Shown here one piece after another: positions 1-6,857 of a DNA stretch of 25,157 nucleotides. The notes beneath the pieces were generated by a model. That model searched no databases. It was not told the origin of the DNA and was given only the letters and a program-made list of their open reading frames with translations. The position numbers were made by a program, and so were the translations under genes. Position 1 is the first letter of the stretch. Each line of letters starts with the position of its first letter. Source of the DNA: Pseudobowmanella sp964228145 (lineage in GTDB: Bacteria > Pseudomonadota > Gammaproteobacteria > Enterobacterales > Alteromonadaceae); contig CAXQZJ010000163.1 in the NCBI GenBank assembly GCA_964228145.1, positions 1-25,157 of the forward strand, read 5' to 3'.

Positions 1-48
1 AGCCACCAGTGCCAATACAGACACAAGACTTAACAATTTACTTTTCAT
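1..48 (-). CDS. N-terminal signal peptide of an exported protein, probably periplasmic protease DegQ (partial, runs off the window)
   Basis: Only 16 codons are present, read leftwards from an ATG at 46-48. They encode MKSK followed by a hydrophobic run of Leu, Val and Ala, which is the start of a Sec signal peptide. A GGAG lies about 11 nt upstream of the ATG. The identity is inferred from position: in E. coli and many gammaproteobacteria zapG (yhcB) is followed in the same direction by degQ and degS, and here zapG lies immediately upstream on the same strand. DegQ is a periplasmic trypsin-like serine protease and chaperone with PDZ domains, but none of its catalytic part is visible. Any exported protein would fit these residues, so the call rests on synteny alone. 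Confidence 0.45.
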   Translation of the reverse strand, partial: MKSKLLSLVSVLALVA

Positions 49-164
49 TCCTGAGCGATCTCCAATCAGTTAAACCTCACATGTTCCTGAATATAGGGAC
101 AAAATGAACAATTCAAACAGGTAGATTAAAGACCTTTTTTACTCAGGCAAAGTTCCCGTTGACG

Positions 165-590
165 TTACTCTTTCACTGTTGATTGCTGATTTTTTGCACC
201 ATTGAAAAGACCAGAGCTGTCACCCGAATAGTCTCGTGGTTGATCTTCTGCCTGAGTCGCAGGGCGCTTGTCACTGCGTTGTGCATTGCGCAGATAGGCA
301 CTGGCCTGATCGCCGAAAAATGTTAACTGCGGTTTATCTTCGGTTTCTTCAGCGGCACTTAATGCACTCTCAAATTGCGCTAACTGCTCCCGTATGCCTT
401 TACTTTGGGCGTCTAAGGCATCGAGTAACTGTGTTGTTTCCAGAATGTGGCCCTGAGCTATGGCGTTGTGTTGTTGCTGCTGCTGAAATTGCTGCTCGGC
501 ATCATTGTCCTGTTGCAATTGGAAGCGCGCGACGAAGTAACCAATGATGGCACCGCCAACAAGAAGTAAAATACCAATTAAAAGTTCCAT
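165..590 (-). CDS. zapG: ZapG/YhcB (DUF1043) inner-membrane cell-envelope and division protein
   Basis: A 141-residue protein with one N-terminal membrane helix (about residues 2-22, Gly-rich, ending in GYFVARF) followed by a Gln-rich coiled coil (about 25-80) and a polar, probably disordered tail. This is the YhcB/DUF1043 layout; E. coli YhcB is about 132 residues. Family members sit in the inner membrane with the coiled coil in the cytoplasm and link peptidoglycan/phospholipid synthesis to division. The gene diverges from zapE, as in E. coli. The ATG at 588-590 has a GAGG about 9 nt upstream. The run of Gln residues around 33-40 comes from CAA/CAG-rich codons and varies in the family. The function is taken from the family; the sequence shows the topology. 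Confidence 0.85.
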   Translation of the reverse strand: MELLIGILLLVGGAIIGYFVARFQLQQDNDAEQQFQQQQQHNAIAQGHILETTQLLDALDAQSKGIREQLAQFESALSAAEETEDKPQLTFFGDQASAYLRNAQRSDKRPATQAEDQPRDYSGDSSGLFNGAKNQQSTVKE

Positions 591-757
591 TCAAATATAC
601 CTCATTGGACTGCTTGAGCTTAAAGGCTAATTATTACATGAAATCAGCCATGGTCCTTTAGAATTTATCGTTGATCATAGTATCATGTGCAGCCGCTGGA
701 AAGTGGACTGACTTGACAGCAAGCATCCGGAATTAGTTACGAGGCGTATTAGGTTAA

Positions 758-1867
758 ATGGCTACACTTTTGTCACCCTGGCAGCGTTATCAACAGGATT
801 TAAGTCACGCAGATTTTGTGCACGATGAAGCGCAGCAAAATGCAGTGTTACATTTGCAGCGGCTGTATGACGATCTATTGGCAAAACGTTCAGTTCGCGG
901 GCCGTTTGCCAAGCTATCAGCGTGGATTTTGCGCAACGACAAACAACAGGAAATCCAAGGCCTGTATTTTTGGGGCGGAGTCGGGCGGGGTAAAACCTAT
1001 TTGGTCGATACGTTTTTTCAAAGTTTGCCGTTTGACCGCAAGATGCGTGTGCATTTTCACCGTTTTATGCATCGTGTGCATGCTGAACTGAAAACACTGG
1101 CGGGCACTCAGGACCCGCTTAAAGTGGTGGCTAAGCGCCTGCATAAAGAAGCCCGTATTATTTGTTTTGATGAGTTTTTTGTCAGTGATATCACCGATGC
1201 AATGATATTGGGTACCTTATTCGAGGAACTGTTCAAGCAAGGCATTGTGTTAGTTGCAACGTCAAATATCGAACCGGTTAATCTTTATCGCAATGGTTTA
1301 CAACGCGCTCGCTTTTTACCGGCAATTGCGCTGATTGAGAAACATTGTCAGGTTGTCAACGTAGACAGTGGCGTTGACTATCGGTTGCGTACTTTGGAAC
1401 AAGCTGAAATTTATCACAGCCCTCTTGATCAGAGTGCAACGGAGAATCTGGTACGTTACTTCCAGCAGCTGGCACCGGACAGCGGTGAGCAGGGCCGGGT
1501 GATTGATGTCAATGATCGTTTGCTGCCTACCCTGTATGAAGCGGACGGTGTGGTGATGATGAACTTCAAAACCCTCTGTGATAGTCCACGTAGCCAAGCT
1601 GACTATATGGAATTAAGCCGTTTGTATCACTCGGTATTACTGGCTGATGTGCCACAGATGAACGGTGACAACGACGATGCTGCCCGCCGCTTCATTGCCA
1701 TGGTTGATGAGTTTTACGAACGCAAAGTGAAACTGATAATGTCGGCGGCGGTGCCGATGCCTGAACTGTACAAAAAAGGTCGCCTGAGTTTTGAATTTAA
1801 GCGTTGCCTGAGCCGGTTACAGGAAATGCAGTCCCACGACTATCTTGCCAGCCAACACTTGCCCTAA
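758..1867 (+). CDS. zapE: ZapE, AFG1-like P-loop ATPase associated with cell division
   Basis: A 369-residue AFG1/ZapE-family ATPase. The Walker A motif GGVGRGKT is at residues 73-80 (Lys79) and the Walker B motif ICFDEF at about 135-140. The SNIEP segment near residue 170 has the position and composition of a sensor/arginine-finger region. Length and motif spacing match E. coli ZapE (about 375 residues). ZapE is an ATPase that acts at the Z-ring late in constriction, especially under low oxygen or heat stress; the mitochondrial relative is Afg1/LACE1. It diverges from zapG and precedes rplM-rpsI, as in E. coli. The start ATG has only a modest purine-rich site upstream (AGG in TAGGTTAA). Confidence 0.93.
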   Translation: MATLLSPWQRYQQDLSHADFVHDEAQQNAVLHLQRLYDDLLAKRSVRGPFAKLSAWILRNDKQQEIQGLYFWGGVGRGKTYLVDTFFQSLPFDRKMRVHFHRFMHRVHAELKTLAGTQDPLKVVAKRLHKEARIICFDEFFVSDITDAMILGTLFEELFKQGIVLVATSNIEPVNLYRNGLQRARFLPAIALIEKHCQVVNVDSGVDYRLRTLEQAEIYHSPLDQSATENLVRYFQQLAPDSGEQGRVIDVNDRLLPTLYEADGVVMMNFKTLCDSPRSQADYMELSRLYHSVLLADVPQMNGDNDDAARRFIAMVDEFYERKVKLIMSAAVPMPELYKKGRLSFEFKRCLSRLQEMQSHDYLASQHLP

Positions 1868-1884
1868 AAATAACCAGTTTACTC

Positions 1885-1920
1885 TTCTCATTGCTGGTCA
1901 TTTCTGTATAATGCGCGGCC
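1885..1920 (+). promoter_or_regulatory. Likely sigma70 promoter of rplM-rpsI with a GC-rich discriminator
   Basis: A perfect TATAAT lies at 1907-1912. TTCTCA at 1885-1890 is a 4/6 match to the -35 consensus with a 16-nt spacer. The bases after the -10 box are very GC-rich (GCGCGGCC, 1913-1920), typical of stringently controlled ribosomal promoters repressed by ppGpp/DksA. It lies just after zapE stops, about 130 nt before rplM. Stringent control is inferred from the discriminator. Confidence 0.6.
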
Positions 1921-1953
1921 TGCCCAGTTACTGTCGCAATGGAAGGTGACACC

Positions 1954-2011
1954 GTCAGTGGGCTCGAAGGGGCCAATTTTACTGACTTGGCGCGGTTTGT
2001 TTCGGCAAACC
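1954..2011 (+). promoter_or_regulatory. Structured 5' leader of rplM, candidate L13 autoregulation site
   Basis: Two hairpins can be drawn in the untranslated leader. The first pairs GTCAGT (1954-1959) with ACTGAC (1981-1986), with an inner GGC/GCC pairing (1961-1963 with 1972-1974). The second pairs GGTTTGT (1994-2000) with GCAAACC (2005-2011) around a UUCG tetraloop (2001-2004). In E. coli L13 represses translation of its own rplM-rpsI mRNA through the leader, so this structure is a reasonable target. I have not aligned it to the E. coli leader. Confidence 0.45.
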
Positions 2012-2048
2012 AATTTGTAACGATTACTATTTATTTGGGTAACGATTG

Positions 2049-2477
2049 ATGAAAACTTTTGTTGCTAAGCCAGAAACGGTAGAACGCGACTGGTATGTGG
2101 TAGATGCCACAGACAAAACATTGGGTCGTCTGGCGACTGAAATTGCAACTCGCCTGCGCGGTAAGCATAAAGCTGAATACACTCCTCACGTAGATACTGG
2201 TGATTACATCATCGTCATCAACGCTGAGAAAGTTGTTGTAACCGGCAACAAGTCGAAAGACAAGATGTATTACCGTCACACTGGCTATCCGGGTGGTTTA
2301 CGCGAAACTAATTTCGAAAAACTGCAAGCCCATAAGCCAGAGATGATCATTGAAAAAGCAGTTAAAGGCATGCTGCCTAAGGGTCCATTGGGCCGTGCAA
2401 TGTTCCGTAAGATGAAAGTCTACGCGGGTGCTGAGCACAAACATGCTGCGCAACAACCACAAGTTTTGGACATTTAA
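2049..2477 (+). CDS. rplM: 50S ribosomal protein L13
   Basis: 142 residues, nearly collinear with E. coli L13 from MKTF...AKPETV to the C-terminal HAAQQPQVLDI, including the KGMLPKGPLGRAMFRK segment that contacts 23S rRNA. L13 binds early in 50S assembly. The start is the ATG at 2049; a TTG directly before it (2046) is in frame but would add one residue absent from the family. It is followed 14 nt later by rpsI in the usual L13-S9 operon. Expression is probably set by the promoter at 1907-1912 and the structured leader. Confidence 0.98.
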   Translation: MKTFVAKPETVERDWYVVDATDKTLGRLATEIATRLRGKHKAEYTPHVDTGDYIIVINAEKVVVTGNKSKDKMYYRHTGYPGGLRETNFEKLQAHKPEMIIEKAVKGMLPKGPLGRAMFRKMKVYAGAEHKHAAQQPQVLDI

Positions 2478-2491
2478 GGGAGCAATGAGTA

Positions 2492-2884
2492 ATGGCTGAT
2501 AATCAATACTACGGTACCGGTCGTCGTAAAAGCTCGACAGCTCGTGTTTTCTTGCGTCCAGGCAGCGGTAACATCGTAATTAACAAGCGTACTATCGAAG
2601 AGTTCTTCGGTCGCGAAACTGCCCGCATGGTAGTTCGTCAACCGTTAGAACTGGTCGAAATGACTGACAAATTTGACCTGTACATCACTGTAACCGGTGG
2701 TGGTATCTCTGGTCAGGCTGGCGCAATCCGTCACGGTATTACCCGTGCACTGATGGAGTTTGATGAAACTCTGCGTCCTGCTCTGCGTAAAGCTGGATTT
2801 GTTACTCGTGACGCTCGTCAGGTTGAACGTAAGAAAGTCGGTTTGCACAAAGCACGTCGTCGTCCTCAGTTCTCCAAGCGTTAA
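2492..2884 (+). CDS. rpsI: 30S ribosomal protein S9
   Basis: 130 residues, the full length of bacterial S9. It has the N-terminal YYGTGRRKSS motif and the basic C-terminal tail ending in SKR, which reaches into the ribosomal P site and contacts the tRNA anticodon loop. It sits 14 nt downstream of rplM, with an AGGGAG ribosome-binding site overlapping the region of the rplM stop. The strong terminator at 2903-2931 closes the operon. Nothing unusual is seen. Confidence 0.98.
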   Translation: MADNQYYGTGRRKSSTARVFLRPGSGNIVINKRTIEEFFGRETARMVVRQPLELVEMTDKFDLYITVTGGGISGQAGAIRHGITRALMEFDETLRPALRKAGFVTRDARQVERKKVGLHKARRRPQFSKR

Positions 2885-2902
2885 TACGCGCACCAAGTAT
2901 AC

Positions 2903-2931
2903 AAAACCGGCCTGCATGGCCGGTTTTTTTT
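2903..2931 (+). terminator. Rho-independent terminator of rplM-rpsI
   Basis: AAAACCGGCC (2903-2912) pairs perfectly with GGCCGGTTTT (2918-2927) across a 5-nt loop and runs into eight T residues (2924-2931). It lies 18 nt after the rpsI stop codon and separates the ribosomal operon from petABC. Confidence 0.95.
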
Positions 2932-2963
2932 GTCCGTAATATACGGATTTAGTCAGTATTTCC

Positions 2964-2993
2964 TTGTTTTTTACAGGGCTTTTCTTTTATCAT
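2964..2993 (+). promoter_or_regulatory. Candidate promoter for petABC
   Basis: TTGTTT (2964-2969) and TATCAT (2988-2993) are separated by 18 nt in the AT-rich gap between the rpsI terminator and petA. This is a moderate sigma70 match. A small palindrome, CCGTA-ATA-TACGG (2934-2946), lies just upstream, but I cannot assign it a binding protein. Confidence 0.35.
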
Positions 2994-3084
2994 TTTCGGG
3001 TTTGATTATTTAATTAAAATCCTAAGCTTTATGTTTATTCCGCGTACAGCGCGGAAACCCGTTCCAAACGTTGGAGATTTGTGG

Positions 3085-3684
3085 ATGAGCAATACGCCCG
3101 TTGATAATGGTCGGCGTCGTTTCCTGACAGTCACTACCTCAGTGGTAGGTGCAGTCGGAGCCGTCGGTGCGGCTGTGCCTTTCGTTGCTTCCTGGAATCC
3201 AAGTACCCGTGCCAAAGCGGCCGGGGCGGATGTTCAGCAAGATATCAGTAAACTCGAACCTGGTCAGTTGATCAGTGTTAAATGGCGAAGCAAGCCTGTG
3301 TGGATTGTGCGTCGTACGCCAGACATCCTCTCAGAGCTTGAGAACAACACTGACTTGTTGAGTGACCCTGAATCTCAGGAAGATCAACAACCGGAGTTTG
3401 CACGTAATACTTTCCGTTCACTCAAAGATGAGTATTTGGTTCTGGTTGGTATTTGTACACACTTGGGCTGCTCACCAAAATTCCTGAAAGACGGTGATTT
3501 TGCTAAGCAAGCTGAAGTAGAAGGCGTTAACAACGGTTTCTTCTGTCCTTGTCATGGTTCTAAGTTTGATATGGCTGGCCGCGTATTTAAGGGTGTACCA
3601 GCACCGTCTAACTTGCAGGTACCTCCCTACATGTTCCTGGATGACAACACCATTTTGATCGGTTCCTCTGAGGAGAACGCGTAA
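3085..3684 (+). CDS. petA: Ubiquinol-cytochrome c reductase iron-sulfur (Rieske) subunit
   Basis: 199 residues. A twin-arginine segment (about GRRRFLT, residues 9-15) precedes a Gly/Ala-rich membrane helix (about 16-37), the usual Tat-type uncleaved anchor of Rieske proteins. The periplasmic domain has both cluster boxes: CTHLGC (124-129) and CPCHG (154-158). This gives the 2Fe-2S ligands Cys124, His126, Cys154 and His157, with Cys129/Cys156 as the disulfide. It carries electrons from ubiquinol at the Qo site to cytochrome c1. The start ATG at 3085 has GGAG 8 nt upstream; a longer in-frame reading from 3031 adds 18 residues that are not family-like. Its stop TAA shares one base with the petB ATG. 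Confidence 0.96.
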   Translation: MSNTPVDNGRRRFLTVTTSVVGAVGAVGAAVPFVASWNPSTRAKAAGADVQQDISKLEPGQLISVKWRSKPVWIVRRTPDILSELENNTDLLSDPESQEDQQPEFARNTFRSLKDEYLVLVGICTHLGCSPKFLKDGDFAKQAEVEGVNNGFFCPCHGSKFDMAGRVFKGVPAPSNLQVPPYMFLDDNTILIGSSEENA

Positions 3685-4952
3685 TGTGGAAAAATCTGCT
3701 CGAATGGATTGAATACCGCTTGCCGCTGCAACGCGTGGCAAATATGCACGCGATTCAGTATCCAGCGCCCAAAAATATGAACTTTTGGTACGTCTTTGGC
3801 TTTTTGGCCACAATCGTACTCGTCAATCAAATCCTTACCGGCATTTGGCTGACCATGAACTATGTACCCAGTGCAGAAGGTGCGTTTGCCTCTGTTGAGT
3901 ACATCATGCGTGAGGTTGAATACGGAGACGTGATTCGCTACATGCACAGTACCGGTGCCTCTGCCTTTTTTGTGGTGGTATATCTGCACATGTTCCGGGG
4001 CATGATCTACGGCTCCTATCAAAAACCACGGGAATTGCTGTGGTTATTCGGTATGTTTATCTACCTGGCGCTAATGGCTGAAGCCTTTATGGGTTACGTT
4101 CTGCCTTGGGGTCAAATGTCCTACTGGGGTGCTCAGGTGATTGTTTCCCTGTTTGGCGCAATCCCGGTGGTGGGGCCAGACCTGGTTGTATGGTTGCAAG
4201 GTGACTATGTAATCTCTGGTGCGACCCTGAACCGTTTCTTCGCCTTACATGTAATTGCATTACCCTTGGTAATCGTTATTTTGGTATTCCTGCACATTGT
4301 CGCGTTGCACGAAGTTGGCTCTAACAACCCTGACGGTATTGCGATTAAGCACCCGAAAGGCAGCTTGTCAGAAGACGAAAAAACCAAGTGGAAAATTCAC
4401 GAATACTACACAGACAAGTACGACATCGCTGATGACGTGATTCCTTTCTTCCCGCACATTGTGCTGAAAGACTTGGTCGCCTTCTGTGTGTTCCTGTTCG
4501 CGTTCTGTTACATCGTGTTCTATGCACCAGAGATGGGTGGTAAATTCCTGGAGCATCCGAACTTCGAAATTGCTAACCCGTTCAAAACACCTGAGCATAT
4601 CTTCCCTGTTTGGTACTTTACGCCCTTCTATGCAATCCTGAAGGCAGTACCGCACAAGCTGGCGGGTGTTATCATGATGTTCCTGGCAATTATACTGTTG
4701 GCCTTGTTGCCATGGATTGACCGGGGTAAAGTCAAGTCGTGGCGCTATCGTTGTGGTCTGCACAAAGTCAACCTGATCGTCTTTGCGGTCGTGTTTATCT
4801 TCCTTGGTTACTTGGGTGGAACTCCACAGGCAGAATGGAAGATTGTCGCTTCTCAGATCGCAACCGTGATGTACGTGATGTTCTTTGTCTTGCTGTTTAT
4901 CTACAGTAAAAATGAGAAGACCAAACCTGTGCCAGAGAGGATCAGCAAATGA
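3684..4952 (+). CDS. petB: Cytochrome b subunit of the bc1 complex
   Basis: 422 residues, full-length fused cytochrome b with about eight membrane helices. The four heme ligands are visible: His88 (YMHSTGAS) and His102 (YLHMFRG) in helix B, His189 (FALHV) and His204 (VFLHIVALHE) in helix D. It oxidises quinol at Qo and re-reduces quinone at Qi in the inner membrane. The Qo-site PEWY signature reads PVWY (residues 308-311), so the usual Glu is replaced by Val. petA overlaps it by 1 nt (TAATG) and petC by 4 nt (ATGA), which implies translational coupling and balanced subunit synthesis. Confidence 0.97.
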   Translation: MWKNLLEWIEYRLPLQRVANMHAIQYPAPKNMNFWYVFGFLATIVLVNQILTGIWLTMNYVPSAEGAFASVEYIMREVEYGDVIRYMHSTGASAFFVVVYLHMFRGMIYGSYQKPRELLWLFGMFIYLALMAEAFMGYVLPWGQMSYWGAQVIVSLFGAIPVVGPDLVVWLQGDYVISGATLNRFFALHVIALPLVIVILVFLHIVALHEVGSNNPDGIAIKHPKGSLSEDEKTKWKIHEYYTDKYDIADDVIPFFPHIVLKDLVAFCVFLFAFCYIVFYAPEMGGKFLEHPNFEIANPFKTPEHIFPVWYFTPFYAILKAVPHKLAGVIMMFLAIILLALLPWIDRGKVKSWRYRCGLHKVNLIVFAVVFIFLGYLGGTPQAEWKIVASQIATVMYVMFFVLLFIYSKNEKTKPVPERISK

Positions 4953-5683
4953 AGAAGTTTTTAATCAGCGTTTGCTTGCTAGTGCCGACTCTGGCGCTAG
5001 CAGCCGGCAGTGATTTCCCACTGGACAAAGCCAACTACGACCTCAAAGACAAAGCGTCTTTGCAGCGTGGTGCTCAATTGTTCATGAACTATTGCTTGGG
5101 GTGTCACCAGCAACAATATCAACGATATCAAACCACCTTTGAGGATTTAGACATTCCTCTGGAGTTGGGTGAAGAGTATCTGCAATTTACCGGTGACAAG
5201 GTCAGCTCATATATCACAAATGCCATGGAGCCAGAAATGGCAGAGAAATGGTTTGGTGCTGCCATTCCTGATCTGACGTTGGTTGCCCGGGTAAGAGGTG
5301 CGGATTGGTTGTACACCTACCTGCGTAACTTCTATGCGGATCCAAAGCGTCCTTTTGGCGTTAACAACCTGTTGTTTAAAGATGTGGGTATGCCACACGT
5401 GCTGCAAGAGTTGCAGGGCTTACCTCAGGTAACTACCGAAAAGCAGCTGGTCGATGGCGAGATGGTTGATCGCTATGTGGGCATCAAAACAGATGGTACC
5501 GGTATGTTGAATGATGCCGAGTATGATGCAGCGGTGTTGGACCTGGTTAACTACTTGGTATATGTAGGCGAACCGGGCCGCGTTGATTTAGAACACAAGG
5601 GCAAGTTCGTACTGGGCTTTATTGTTGTGTTGTTTATCTTCGTTTACTTGCTGAAGAAAGAATACTGGCGAGACGTACATTAA
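4949..5683 (+). CDS. petC: Cytochrome c1 subunit of the bc1 complex
   Basis: 244 residues. There is a cleavable signal peptide (about 1-19, ending LALAA). The heme c attachment motif CLGCH is at 49-53, with His53 the proximal ligand; Met148 in VGMPH is the likely distal ligand. A C-terminal membrane anchor (about 219-236) is followed by a short charged cytoplasmic tail. The mature domain faces the periplasm, takes electrons from the Rieske protein and passes them to soluble c-type cytochromes. It starts inside the last codons of petB (ATGA overlap) and is followed by a terminator, so petABC is a compact three-gene operon. Confidence 0.96.
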   Translation: MKKFLISVCLLVPTLALAAGSDFPLDKANYDLKDKASLQRGAQLFMNYCLGCHQQQYQRYQTTFEDLDIPLELGEEYLQFTGDKVSSYITNAMEPEMAEKWFGAAIPDLTLVARVRGADWLYTYLRNFYADPKRPFGVNNLLFKDVGMPHVLQELQGLPQVTTEKQLVDGEMVDRYVGIKTDGTGMLNDAEYDAAVLDLVNYLVYVGEPGRVDLEHKGKFVLGFIVVLFIFVYLLKKEYWRDVH

Positions 5684-5709
5684 TTCAACAGAAAACTATG
5701 TATAATAGC

Positions 5710-5733
5710 AAAGGGGCGGATGCGCCCCTTTTT
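5710..5733 (+). terminator. Rho-independent terminator of petABC
   Basis: AAAGGGGCG (5710-5718) pairs perfectly with CGCCCCTTT (5723-5731) around a GATG loop, ending in a five-T run (5729-5733). It lies 27 nt after petC. Confidence 0.93.
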
Positions 5734-5759
5734 GTCGTTAAAATACACAACGAGATAAT
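5732..5759 (+). promoter_or_regulatory. Candidate sspAB promoter
   Basis: TTGTCG (5732-5737) and GATAAT (5754-5759) with a 16-nt spacer. The -35 box abuts the T-run of the petABC terminator. A GC-rich stretch (GCGCGCC, 5762-5768) follows the -10 box. A small stem GCGCC/GGCGC (5764-5768 with 5780-5784) can form in the leader before the strong GGAGG site of sspA. Confidence 0.45.
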
Positions 5760-5802
5760 TTGCGCGCCATACAACAAGAGGCGCACTTTCGGAGGAAATT
5801 GA

Positions 5803-6435
5803 ATGGCTGTTGCCGCGAATAAACGTTCTATAATGACGTTGTTTTCAGACACGATTGATATCTATAGTCATCAGGTTCGCATCGTGCTGGCAGAAAAAGG
5901 TGTTGGTGTTGAGATTACCTTTGCTGATCCGTCTAACCTGCCCGAAGATCTGCTTGATCTGAACCCTTACGGTACAGTCCCCACCCTGGTTGATCGTGAG
6001 TTGGTATTGTATGAGTCACGTATCATTATGGAATATCTGGATGAACGCTTCCCTCATCCTCCTCTGATGCCGGTATACCCTGTCGCTCGCGGGTCAAGCC
6101 GCCTGATGATGCATCGTATTGAAAATGACTGGTACAGCCTTGCTGCCACTGTGCTCAAAGGCAAAGGTGATGTTGCGGTTGCCCGTGCTGAGTTGCGTGA
6201 AGCAATTTTATCCTTGGCGCCGTTATTTGCCGATACGCCTTATTTTATGAGTGAGGAATTTAGCTTGGTAGATTGCTATCTGGCACCGTTATTGTGGCGT
6301 TTACCTCAGTTGGGTATCGAATTGACCGGTACCGGTAGCAAGGAAGTGAAAGATTATATGAAGCGTGTGTTTGAGCGTAGTTCCTTTGTCGCGTCACTGA
6401 CCGATCAGGAACGTGAAATTCATAACCCACTGTAA
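5803..6435 (+). CDS. sspA: Stringent starvation protein A, RNA polymerase-associated regulator
   Basis: 210 residues (E. coli SspA 212). It has a glutathione-S-transferase fold: an N-terminal thioredoxin-like half (about 10-85) and an alpha-helical C-terminal half. It is very close to E. coli SspA, starting MAVAANKRS. The surface Pro84-His85-Pro86 patch needed for SspA function in E. coli is present. SspA binds RNA polymerase holoenzyme, affects starvation and acid-stress expression, and lacks classical GST activity. A strong GGAGG sits 8 nt before the ATG. It follows the petABC terminator with its own promoter candidate and is followed 3 nt later by sspB. Linkage with rplM-rpsI is conserved across gammaproteobacteria. 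Confidence 0.96.
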   Translation: MAVAANKRSIMTLFSDTIDIYSHQVRIVLAEKGVGVEITFADPSNLPEDLLDLNPYGTVPTLVDRELVLYESRIIMEYLDERFPHPPLMPVYPVARGSSRLMMHRIENDWYSLAATVLKGKGDVAVARAELREAILSLAPLFADTPYFMSEEFSLVDCYLAPLLWRLPQLGIELTGTGSKEVKDYMKRVFERSSFVASLTDQEREIHNPL

Positions 6436-6438
6436 TTC

Positions 6439-6837
6439 ATGACGTCTAATCGCCCCTACCTACTGCGTGCTTTCTACGACTGGATTGTCGATAACGACTG
6501 CACGCCATACTTGGTTGTTGACGCTATGACGCCGGGTACTGAGGTACCACAAGAACACGTCAAAGACGGACAGATAGTGCTAAATATTGCCCCCTCCGCG
6601 TGTAACAACATGCATATGGGGCAAATTGATCTGACCTTCGAGGCACGCTTTGGCGGTGTGCCTCAGCGGTTAGTGGTCCCTATGACTGCGGTTATGGCGA
6701 TTTACGCCCGTGAAAACGGTGCAGGAACTATCTTCACTCACGAAGATGACGATCCTGAACCACCGACGGATAAACCGCCCAAGGAATCTGCTGGTCAGCC
6801 ACCCAAAGGCCGGCCAAGTCTTAAGATAGTAAAATAA
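6439..6837 (+). CDS. sspB: SspB, ClpXP protease specificity-enhancing factor
   Basis: 132 residues. The N-terminal substrate-binding domain (about 1-105) has the family signatures RPYLLRAFYDWI, DGQIVLNIAPSA and MAIYARENGAGT. A short Pro/Asp-rich linker (about 106-123) leads to the C-terminal RPSLKIVK, the XB peptide that docks on the ClpX N-domain. SspB delivers ssrA-tagged products of stalled ribosomes to ClpXP. E. coli SspB has 165 residues, and the difference lies mainly in the shortened linker. There is no clear ribosome-binding site and only 3 nt after sspA, so translation is probably coupled. Its stop codon lies in the left arm of the hairpin at 6835-6857. Confidence 0.95.
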   Translation: MTSNRPYLLRAFYDWIVDNDCTPYLVVDAMTPGTEVPQEHVKDGQIVLNIAPSACNNMHMGQIDLTFEARFGGVPQRLVVPMTAVMAIYARENGAGTIFTHEDDDPEPPTDKPPKESAGQPPKGRPSLKIVK

Positions 6838-6857
6838 ACGCGCCTCAGGCGCGTTTA
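6835..6857. terminator. Hairpin terminator shared by convergent sspB and the methyltransferase-like gene
   Basis: TAAACGCGCC (6835-6844) pairs perfectly with GGCGCGTTTA (6848-6857) around a TCA loop. The TAA stops of both genes form the outer ends of the repeat. A run of T follows the hairpin on the minus strand (complement of 6831-6834) but not on the plus strand, so it should be stronger for the minus-strand transcript. Confidence 0.75.

Noticed and set aside
3031..3084. N-terminal extension of the Rieske protein (18 residues)
   Set aside because: It lacks Rieske family similarity, and the ATG at 3085 has a well-placed GGAG.
5699..5707. TATAAT just after petC as an sspA promoter
   Set aside because: It lies upstream of the strong terminator at 5710-5733, so transcripts would end before sspA.
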